Source of the DNA: Gracilaria domingensis
Lineage: Eukaryota > Rhodophyta > Florideophyceae > Gracilariales > Gracilariaceae
Direction of reading: 5' to 3'
NCBI GenBank assembly: GCA_022539475.1
Contig: VCMS01000235.1
Span: 23,473-87,472, forward strand
Length of the DNA: 64,000 nt
In this document: positions 55,355-64,000 of the stretch, in pieces
Layout: each line of letters begins with the position of its first letter
How positions within the stretch are numbered: the first letter of the stretch is position 1
Program-made: the position numbers and the translations under genes
Notes under the pieces: generated by a model
Database searches by the model: none
What the model was told of the DNA's origin: nothing
What the model saw: only the letters and a program-made list of their open reading frames with translations

Positions 55355-56383
55355 TTCGGGCATTTTTTGGACATATCTCAACTCTGGATCAATCGCAATC
55401 CAACAAATGAGAACGTGTAAAAACAAAAAGAGCAAAGTTTATGTAATCTGGATTCCGTGGAAGCAGGTTCCCAAATCTTTGTAGAATGCTACGTATTCTA
55501 CGATCATGATACCGCTTGGTTGAATATATAAAATATATATAACTATTCTTAAACTTTGTTGTACAATTTAAGAAAAATCTAAACTTCTACGATATATTTT
55601 TGAATGAAAATAGAAATCCGATGGTCTTCGTGCGTAATTAGCTACTCAAAGCTCTAAACGAGCTTTGTGGTCCCTTCTTTAGAGAAACCATGCTTTTCTG
55701 AACCTCTGATGACTTTTTTGCGTTGCAGAAGTCATCAAAGAACCGTGCACCTGGCAGTAGCTGTCGTATCCGGTGCAGACAAACAAGGGCAGCAACCTCT
55801 AATGTTAGCAAAAATCCACGTTCACACATAGTTTTATCGCACACGTATACAACAGCTGCGTATCATAGCGCAAACGTTCTGAAAGCACCATTTCAGTAGA
55901 CTTTCTACGTTCATCTCCAGTTCAAGTGGCTCGCTTGTCTAGGTTTCGAGCGCGCCAGTTTTAAACTCTTCCTTGTTACCTGTATCGCATGCTGCAGGAA
56001 AATACAATAAACGAACCAAAAGAATTCAAAATTTTACTCACACGAAAGAGCTGCTTTTTATCCGATCTCATTACAACTATTGAGAACTGAAACACGTGCC
56101 CTAGCGCGTAATATGATTTTAAACTTTGGATCTTCTATCTTTCTTTCACTTTTTGACCATAAACAGCGAAGATACGATGTAGGCTTCTCAGTTTTGCGAA
56201 CTTAACAATGTTTCTCAATACCACAAGTTAGCTGGAGAATTGTCCGACCGACATTACACCCACACCTATTTTACAAGGCGCAGAAACTCTATAACATCTT
56301 CATTTTAGACAATCTGTTTCTTTACTGTAGAAAAAGAACTTGATTTTGTCTGGGCTGTTTTATCTTCCCGGAGTGGACAGGAA

Positions 56384-57015
56384 ATGAGCGCCCTGCTCAA
56401 AACAATAAGAAGACCAACCACCGGAAACGAAGAGGTCCTGCGCTCACGACTTCTGCCTTATTTTTTCAATGAATTAATGCGAAATATAATGCCGTACTCT
56501 CTTATGCAGATTCTTAACAGCAAGAATGTCATGACTCATTTCAATTTTAAGACAGGGTGGAAAGGTCACCATCATCTCAAGAGCGAAGAACTTTGGACGC
56601 GTTATCAAACGCAGAGCAAAGCTTTTCTAGGAAAGAGTTAGCATCTCCAGATGCTGATGAAGTGGTGGCGGTAAGTGTTGAACAGACGATAACTCTAACA
56701 CCAAGTGAAACGTATAGAATTGCGAAAAAAGGGAAGAATACTCCGGATTTCACTGAAAATGAATTTTCGTGACTCCTGCTTTTGGTACGAGATAACGAAG
56801 AAACAAAGAAACATATATGTTTACATTCTTCTGCATTGACTTGGGCCCAGCAGGACTCTGGGATTCGTCAGGAGCATTTGTGGGAACGTATCGCGTCTTG
56901 TTTCAACAGTGTAGGTTTTTCGCCAATTGAGGACTTTCCCACTCCCGTCGAAGATGTGATACCAAGTTTGCTTCTTCTAACAGAGCGCAGTGGCGAGAAA
57001 TTGGCGGAGGTTTAG
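56384..57015 (+). other. Possible decayed transposon DNA-binding protein
   Basis: Three short frames overlap end to end. The last (56782-57015) reads VRDNEETKKHICLHSS and later QEHLWERIASCFNSVGFSPIEDF, whose tryptophan spacing recalls SANT/Myb-like ORF1 proteins of DNA transposons. The match is weak and I cannot assign an element. Confidence 0.25.
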
Positions 57016-57443
57016 AGGCAAAATAAGGCTTGTCGGACTAAAAATATATCAAATTATGATGTTTCTGGAAACAATGTGTGGACGCCATTTTTGAGGGAAA
57101 CAGCGCGGGTGGTGACAAACCCAAGGAGAGCAACACAATAAATGCTCGAGAGTACCAGCCCAAAACGGGCGACAAGTTAACGTAGCTCAAATGCCTGCAG
57201 GAGCAGACAAGATAACCCCAAGATAGTAGAAACTCTCCGCTAACGGGAAGCGGGGAGAGCAATTAAACGAGAGTGTGATTCAGCGTTTGATGCCGAATGC
57301 CAACACAACGACAGAATGTGTGGTATAACCGATCGGTGCGAGCTGCTAGTGGGGAGCCCCGCGTGGGCTCGACCCGGCGGAGGAGTGAAACGCGTGACAC
57401 CTAATAGGTCGGCAGCACCCACCGTTGCCTATAGTGCACGGTG

Positions 57444-58886
57444 ACCAAGTGGTAAATACGTCTGCACTGGTGTGCGGCAGGCACGTATAACCCTCGAGGT
57501 CAGCAAAACTATTAGAGGACTACTAGACTTACCAATTGGTGACTGTAGAACCGAACTGGTGTCAAATCAGCCTAGTTGGTGCTTGACTTTACCATTTGGT
57601 GTGGGAGGTTGGCGTCTCGGGGGTTTAGTACACCCGAGCGCCCCTCCGGCTCTCACGGGCCTAGTGCCACGTGGGCCACCGGGAGGTGCATTTGTGGTGC
57701 ACCACCCCGGCCACATATCTACACTACCGAGTAAATATTAATTCTAAATTAACGAAAATAGACTAATTAGTCTTGTCCAAGCCTGCGCTTACGCGTCCCA
57801 CGTGGTACAATAGGCACACGTGCCCGGGAGCCCGTGACGTCACCACTTGGTCTTGTAGAGCCCCCGTTGATCTGGCCGGGCTATACTACAGACCCCCCTC
57901 CTACCGACAGGCACGCCCCGTGTCTGCGAAGTTCCCACGGCGTTTGCCGCCTTTTCGCCAAACGGTCGTCGGCGCGCATCGCCTGGCGCACGGCGCGTCT
58001 CGCGATGACGCGAAGACGGCGCGGTGCACGGCGCGGTTCGCCACATGCACTGCAGCGCCATTACCCACGCCGCCGTACCCCCTGTGGTAGGTGCGACCGT
58101 ACCTTACATCCCTCGTGGTATTGGAACGCGAAACCGCGAACCGCGACCATTCAGGTTGATCTTGTCGCGCGCCTGGTACCACGTGGTTGTCTTCGCCTCT
58201 TCGGTCCTTCCCGGAGGAGTCCGCCACTCCATCTTCCCCTGTCCGTCCTCCCCCTGGGCGGGTTAGTCCCGGCTTACCAGTTGGTTTCGAGCCTCCCGTC
58301 GGTGGGGTTCGCAGTTGTCAACCGATCGGCACCCCGCCCCCTCGTGGTGTCGCTCCTGTTCTTTGTTGGCCACTTGGTCTTGTGCCGTACTGAGGTGATA
58401 CCTCGTTGGTTCCGACACGTACTGTTTCTCTGCTTGAGTGAGGGCGCCACTGGGGTGTCGTTGCCTTGGGCGGCCGCGTCGAGGGTGAGGAGACTCCTGC
58501 CCGTGGCTCTTCAGACTTCGTGACCGTACCGGTGCTGACGCCGCTCCTACCTAGTGGTCTGCCTCATCGTGGTGTTCAGGCTTGATTCGGGTCCAGCCGA
58601 GGGGTTTACCCGGCTGCGCGGCGTTCAGCGCCCCTCCACCTGGTTCCTCGCGGTCTCCTTCCGTCCCTTAGGTTCCCTCTGGGGTGGTTGTAACCTCCCT
58701 TGTTCACGGAACCGTCCAGCCGGCGCACAACCCTGGTCATTTTCACGGTGTGTCAACTCGCTCGAGCGGCGTGCCCGTTCTCTGTGACCCCTCAGGTTTC
58801 ATCTAGTCATCCAATTGGTGGTGTTCCCCCTCGCGGTTGTATCCTCCGTGGCACGCTCTCGCTCCAACTCGCGCCTTTTATACCTC
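57444..58886 (+). promoter_or_regulatory. Leader region of the Gag-like gene with palindrome array
   Basis: About 1.4 kb upstream of the Gag-like start with no supported protein. It contains six exact ACCANNTGGT copies and several one-off variants. At 57531-57600 four TGGT-ending decamers are spaced exactly 20 bp apart. It may include LTR and leader. A 229-codon frame at 57834-58523 has no family and is probably not a gene. Confidence 0.5.
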
Positions 58887-61608
58887 ATGGGTGATCAACC
58901 CGCTTCCCCAACGGGGTGGTCGATGACGTTCGAACGCCGTGAAGACGGTGCCGAGGAGGGCCTCACGCGCGGCCTTCCCGTTGTGGTGGACCCCGGGGGT
59001 GAGACGGCGCCGTTTCAATCGAATTACCACGTGGTTGACTCTTCGCAGCCCTGTCTGCCGTCCCAGACCGGTACACCTGTGTCCTTTCCATCGGGCGCCG
59101 AGGCTCCCGTGGAGGCCAACCACTTGGTATTGGAGGAGCCGCGCTACGACCCTATAAAGGGATATTCGGCTTCTGAAGTCTCCCCCTCGGCGGAGGTCAA
59201 CCGTTCGGTTCGCGAAACTGTTGCCTCCCGGTCGAGGATGTCTGGCAAGACCCCTGGGTAGCGCGTGGCCGCGGCGGTGGCATCTTCAAGCCTAACACAC
59301 GGTCGAATACGCGCTCTCGTCAAGACCCTTACGGTCGCGGTGGGTATGATCCCTACGCAGCCGCCGCGGGTCCGAGCAACGTTAACCCTCTTGCGGTAGC
59401 CGGTACGGTGGAGGCTCAACAGCTGAATCCTCATGACCTTAATAGGACGCACGGGCAGCCGCATGCCCACTATGGTGCACGCTTTGCCGATATCTCCGCC
59501 GAATTGGTCGCTCTGGGGAACTGGCCTTTCCACATCAGTTCCTCACTCTGTCCCTTGCGGTTCCGCCACATGGGTCTCACGCAGTATACCGCAATTGCCC
59601 GTTGGGATTGTCGCCGGTTGGAGGCGGTGCCTATGGCACCTCCTCCACCACGCAAGGGCGAGAAGCAGAGCCGGTTCGGTCGACAACAGTGTTTCCATGC
59701 GCGGCAGCGACACACGAAGTTTCTATACTACATCCCCGTGGCCGTACCGTCGGATCTCCCCTTCATCCGCTGCGATGGGGAGGTCCACTACTTCCGCCGT
59801 TTGGTAGATATCTTTCACCGCTTGGACGAACCTGCTACGCACATCGAGGTCGATCTGGAGTACGTCGCGTTTGAGCGCCCTTTAGATACCAATTATTGGA
59901 CTGACCGTGGGAGGTGGGCGACCGATGCGATGGCTGAAAGCCGTGTTCGTCACCGTAACAACCGTACGCGGACCATGTTCCTGTTCCACAACGTTGAGTA
60001 TTGGTCGCAGAGCGACCACAACCGCCGGACATGGTATGTCAATCGACCCTCTTGGTGGGACCACTATGAAGTATGTCAGTGGCTGGAAGTGCCGACCCCG
60101 CCGGTCCTTGCGTACTTTGGTAGTAGCATCTCCCTCGAGAGGAACAACGCATATGCCGTTTGGTCGGTCGCGCGCAGCGAGTGGGCCGTCATGGTAGCTA
60201 TCCTCGCCCTTCAGGCTTCCGTGGAAGGTGTGACTTGGACACGCGCTGCCCTGACAAGTCTGTCGGGATCAGCGGAACTCAACCAGTTGGTCGTATCTTC
60301 AATATTCCCAACGATGTGGTCGGCGACATTCGTGCCATGGGGCTCTCCAACATCGTGGAGGGCACCAAATATACTGCGCAGCAGTTGGATGGTTACCTCA
60401 CTGCGGTAAGTAACCACAATTGGGGCCTGAACAGGGTTGGGATGTCTACGACCCGGAGGTTCATAGCATCGTGCCTCTCCAACAGCAGCACATGGCTGGC
60501 GAAGACCCATTTGGTAATGACGATACCGTGATGGTGGCTGCTGAGAACTATGAGTCCCCCGCATTGCCTCCGTCGGCACCTGTACAGGCTACTCCTCCGA
60601 CCAGCGTGGCTGCGCCTGTTCCAAGAGGTCCGGCGAACCCTCAGGCGGCTGCTCACCCTCCCGGACGGGCTGCCCAGAGGCCTCTTCGGGTTGGTTTCCA
60701 GTCGCTTCCGGTGAATCCGGTGCCCCCTGGTGGTGATAGTGGCGCGATACGGAGCGCTCTGGCTCGTCTCAACCACGCCTCGATGGTGCACTTCAACCGT
60801 CATGGTCCAAATGACATCCTCACCGCTGTGGATACTCTTACCAACTTGCTCCCCGTGGTTGCTCACCACGAGCGGCGCACTTCTGAGCTGCGACAGTTCC
60901 GCGACTACTTCCAGCGCAATCTCTACCGTGAGGTGACAGCCTATGTTGGTCAGTTGAGCAACCTTGTGGAAGGCCACGCGCCGTTACATCGACCCCCTGT
61001 GGAAAGTTTCAACCCGTACGCTCCTGCGTCACAGCAACCTGCGACCCCAATGGTAGGCTTTGGTGCCTTGGTACGTATCAACTCCCTGGTGGACCTCCTG
61101 GTGGTGATCCTTCGGCACCTTTCCATACTCCGCTTGGTCCTCACAACGTTCCTCTTCCTCCAGCAAGTACTGGGACAGGAGCACCAAGTGGTTTCTCAAC
61201 TGGTTTCCGTTCGGCTCCGCTTCCGTCGACGTCCGGTGCTCCTATGCCGCCTACTGGTCTGACCCCCGGTGCAGGGCCGTCTAGTGGTCTTGCTCCTCCG
61301 ACCTCTGGTGGCATCCCTCCGTCTAGCTTACCGCCTTCCTTCCATCCACCCACTGGTCCTGCGAATACCATGCCGGTAGTCAGCAGCGGTACCCCTGCGG
61401 GACCTGCTGGTACTTCTGCTCCCTTACCAAGTGGTGGTGCGCCAGCGAGCGCGGCTAGCGGCGGGGCGGAAGCTCCGCCGGACCTGTGTCGGTGTCCTCT
61501 GGTCGTGGAGGTTCCGCTTCATCTCGCGGGACCTCCCGTGGACGTGGTCGCGGTCGTGGAACCAGTCGTGGACGCGGACGTGGCCGTGGGTCCTCCAAGG
61601 CCTCCTAA
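58887..61608 (+). pseudogene. Gag-like protein with RG-rich RNA-binding tail, several frameshifts
   Basis: Start ATG 58887 (MGDQPASPTGWSM). Coding-like sequence continues to TAA 61606-61608, but the frame changes about five times (near 59.25, 60.25, 60.42, 61.05 and 61.48 kb), with very few stops inside the used frames. The N-terminal part is acidic. The centre has folded-domain character (YTAIARWDCRRLEAVPMAPPP, then FNIPNDVVGDIRAMGLSN). The next part (RSALARLNHASMVHFNRHG) is helical. The C-terminus is rich in P, G and S and ends with repeated RGRGRG units. No zinc knuckle is present; the RG tail could take its RNA-binding role. The Gag label is inferred from layout and context. An AATAAA at 61647-61652 lies 39 bp after the stop. 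Confidence 0.5.
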
Positions 61609-61646
61609 GTCACCTCGTGGTTCCCTCTCGTGGATTCTTCTCGACT

Positions 61647-61652
61647 AATAAA
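61647..61652 (+). terminator. Polyadenylation signal after the Gag-like gene
   Basis: AATAAA 39 bp beyond the stop, followed by a TG/T-rich stretch. It implies an independent plus-strand transcript that ends before the minus-strand pol. Confidence 0.5.
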
Positions 61653-61698
61653 GTGTCTTGCATTGTGATATCTGATCTTCTTTTGTTTTCCTGTTAGG

Positions 61699-61915
61699 TT
61701 AGTTAGTTAGCTTTCGTGTAGCGTGGCGTTCAACGGCTTCGATAACCCCCCCCCCCTTCCTTAGCGACGCGTACCACGCGAAGCAATACCAGTTGGTGGG
61801 GCGTTCGCCCTTGTTTGCGCCAGTATCGGATGATGAAGTTGTTAGGGATATGACCAGGTGGTTCCATAGAGTCGTGCTCGGGCGACCATCCATACCATCT
61901 TACCCGGTAGCGCAT
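61699..61915 (-). pseudogene. Chromodomain at the C-terminus of integrase
   Basis: Minus-strand reading gives MRYRVRWYGWSPEHDSMEPPGHIPNNFIIRYW, delivered here in shorter pieces: YRVRWYGWSP, then DSMEPPGHI, then FIIRYW. This is the pattern 'Y-V-W-G-x-x-W-E-P-x-x-x-L-x-x-Y' of chromodomains, with the third aromatic cage residue changed to M in the S-M-E position. Chromodomains direct chromovirus integration to marked chromatin. The following residues continue in another frame. Confidence 0.6.
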
Positions 61916-62424
61916 ACCCTTTGTGGTGTGTTCGTGACCTACAATGGTGTCAATAGCGCAATCCTGGTTCTACTGAGGTGTGAGTCTTCCATTTGTCATG
62001 GGTTGCGTGGTCCCGCTGGGTGGTGTGACCGTTGGTCTTGCCGAGGCTCGATCTCCTGTAGCCGCTTCGGGTCGTGGGTCAGCCGTTACGGCTCTGGTGG
62101 AAGGTTGACCGCCGGCTGAGCTCAATCATAGGAGGGTATGGGAGAGCATTCTTCCTCTCCGCCTTCTTGCTGCGTTGGCCTCACCTATTGGTTGTGATTC
62201 GCTTTCGTCGTTGTGCGGCGCTTGACAATCGCCCCCCCCCCCCGATGTCGATGCTAGACCGTGTTCTCCAAACCTTCCATTATGACCGTAGCGGTATGCT
62301 CATCGGACGAATCACCTTGTATTGGTCCCGTGGACTTTGGCTGAGTAGTTTAGATTGATATCCTCCTAAGGCGGATGTCCTCTTCCATCTCCCGCTGGGG
62401 TTGGTCGCTTACCTTTGTGGCACG

Positions 62425-64000
62425 TCAGGAAGACCATGTCTCCTGCTGACACTTTGTCACTTTGCTCACCGTTCGGTCATAGTCCGCTTTATACCGTTCT
62501 TGGGCTGCTGTCAGTCTGGAACTTTGCAGCAGCCAAAGCGCGCGTAACTTTTCGCCCGGGAGATGAATTGTCTCTTGACCTTCGCCGTGTGAGTGTCCCG
62601 GCCGCTTCGAGCGGTCAGGTCGCGGGCTGGGACGATAATAGCCATGTGGTGTTCGCGAAAGTACCAGGTCGAATGGTTGTTTGAGTGACCCTGGACCTGA
62701 AGTTGTACGCATATGTTCAATTGGTTGGACAACTCCGACCATGGGTTTGAAGTAAGCTCTTCGACATAGTGCCGTAGGCGTGCAAACTAGGGTCTTATTG
62801 AAGCGTTCCACTTGGACCGTTTGTTTGCGGATGATAGGCCTTGTAAAGTAGTGCTTGACCCCTAGCATTGTACAAACCGCCTCGTAAGAAACTTAGAAGC
62901 TAGGTTCAACTTATCGGTCAGCAGTACATGCGGAGCACCGTACGGTAGACAATTCTCGAGGAAGGCTGTCGCTAGGTCGTGTGCCGTGTGGTCTTCAAGG
63001 TATGGCTCTGTGTGAGCTTTGTGAACCGGTCGGTTATGAACTACTACAAAGCGTTAACCCTCTGAGGTCTTGGGCAGGGGCCCCAGTATGTCGATTGCTA
63101 GAAGTCCGTGCCCGCTCGCCGGAATAGGCTTTAGGACTTCTGTGCTTCGCCACACCACCGTCGGGTCTTAGATGCACGATTGCATTGCGGCCACATACGG
63201 TATATACATCGTTAGCCATATGTCGGCCAGTAGAATTGGCCTCCAAGGGTATAGACAACGCGTGGCTCCAGGGTGTCCCGAAAGCGTTGGATTTTGTGTG
63301 ACAGATATAACACCTGTGTTTAACTGACTCAGGTGACGGACCTTCTGGAGAGCCCGTCTAAAGGTGAGCGTCTGATGAGGTACCCATTGTGGTCGACGTC
63401 GAAAGAGAATCCTTCCGTTCAAGTACGTCAGCAGCGTTTTGCACAAACCTAAATCGGTCGAAATTGTTCGCGTAAGAATTCCTCACGGGCTGATGGAGCG
63501 TTCCCCTTCCTCCACAGGAAGGAGGAACAATCCACTACCACTTGGTAGTACTGTCATCAGCGTGAGCGCGCTGTGCGAGACTCATTGACCTCGGGTAGCT
63601 GGTTCTAGAGTAAGCATGGGATGTTCGTCTCCACTTGGGTCAGTGTCCAATCCTTCGGTATTCAACCGCGACAAGCATCCGCCACTCGGTGCTTTGACCC
63701 CGGGGCGGTACTGCACATCGCTACTCAAACTCGAGAGTCTCAGACGCCATCGGGCCCAGACGACCCGATGCGTCCGCCACAACCTATATCCACTCTCAAG
63801 GAGTCGTGATCCGTTCTGGAGCGTGAAACGGCACACCATATTAGGTAAGGGACGTAGCGATAGAGCAGCTCCAAACAACCGCTAGGCATTCCCTTCTCCG
63901 TTACGGTGTAGTTTGCTCCGCTGGTTAGAGCTCTACTCCAAATACCCAATTGGTGCGAGCTTGCCGTTCCTCCGTTCCTGCATTAGGGCAGCAACCTATT
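62425..64000 (-). pseudogene. Ty3/gypsy Pol fragment: RNase H end and integrase
   Basis: From the right edge inwards on the minus strand: DVQYRPGVKAPSGGCLSRL near 63690 is the usual end of the RNase H region ('YRPGxxNxxADxLSR'). HLSQL and GHPGATRCLY at 63360-63260 mark the zinc-binding integrase N-terminus. IDILGPLPKTSEGQ near 63080 is the first catalytic block, followed by LLTDKLNLASKF near 62920, where the aspartate is kept but NGxxF is lost. QVERFNKTLV lies near 62800, and the C-terminal RLTAAQERYKADYDR near 62480. Multiple frame breaks and changed catalytic residues make it inactive. Reverse transcriptase and protease lie beyond the window. Confidence 0.75.

Larger units (their letters stand above)
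54914..57443. other. Repeat-rich intergenic DNA with weak frames
   Basis: No gene with firm support. A 102-codon plus-strand frame at 54963-55271 shows no family. The hairpin at 55332-55354 lies in this stretch. The frames at 56384-57015 may be a decayed transposon protein. Confidence 0.4.
57444..64000. mobile_element. Ty3/gypsy-like element with opposed Gag-like and Pol genes
   Basis: The plus strand carries a Gag-like gene (58887-61608) and the minus strand carries integrase with chromodomain and RNase H (61699 to beyond 64000). The palindrome ACCANNTGGT is repeated 14 times from 57444 to 63546 across both halves, which argues that they form one unit. No LTR pair can be seen because the right end is outside the window. 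The left limit is set at the first palindrome and is approximate. Confidence 0.55.

Noticed and set aside
57834-58523. 229-codon plus-strand frame before the Gag-like gene
   Set aside because: No motif, skewed arginine/proline/leucine composition, and it lies in the presumed leader.

Overview
The window looks like nuclear DNA of a eukaryote with compact genes. Genes have no introns, or one or two of 72-94 bp with GT..AG ends. Gene-dense, very GC-rich stretches alternate with repeat-rich DNA full of decayed transposable elements. This would fit a florideophyte red alga such as Chondrus crispus, but that assignment is an inference from gene style and element content, not a match I could check.

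Layout. The left edge (2-241) holds the 3' end of an unidentified gene. From about 1.1 to 26.5 kb the DNA is almost entirely mobile-element remains: a pogo/Tigger transposase relic, a PIF/Harbinger nuclease relic, a Ty1/copia element on the minus strand (9.3-13.4 kb), a Harbinger element with convergent ORF1 and nuclease (14.1-16.7 kb), a DIRS-like element with reverse transcriptase, RNase H and tyrosine recombinase (17.1-22.4 kb, minus) split by a 981-bp solo LTR, and a nearly complete pogo-like element with terminal inverted repeats and a TA target duplication (23,585-26,549).

The 27-41.5 kb stretch is the main housekeeping block: a zinc-finger-like protein (minus), an NT-C2/coiled-coil protein (plus, one intron), a gelsolin-family actin-capping protein (minus, two introns), a membrane RING-H2 ubiquitin ligase (plus), CTP synthase (plus), an INCENP homologue (plus) and thioredoxin (minus, one intron). 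From 42.4 to 46.8 kb there is a head-to-head pair of paralogous membrane proteins of unknown family, one intact and one broken, separated by duplicated DNA. An insulin-degrading-enzyme-like M16 metalloprotease with three frame breaks follows (47.4-50.4 kb), then a WW-domain protein (minus) and a large ankyrin-repeat protein (plus).

From 57.4 kb to the right edge lies the most unusual object: an LTR-retrotransposon-like region in which a Gag-like, RG-rich protein gene runs on the plus strand and meets, tail to tail, a chromodomain-bearing Ty3/gypsy pol on the minus strand. The palindrome ACCANNTGGT occurs 14 times across both halves, where about 0.1 would be expected by chance.

Several conserved genes (CTP synthase, INCENP, the M16 protease) carry single-base frame breaks, some at homopolymer runs, so some apparent pseudogenes may reflect draft-sequence indels.
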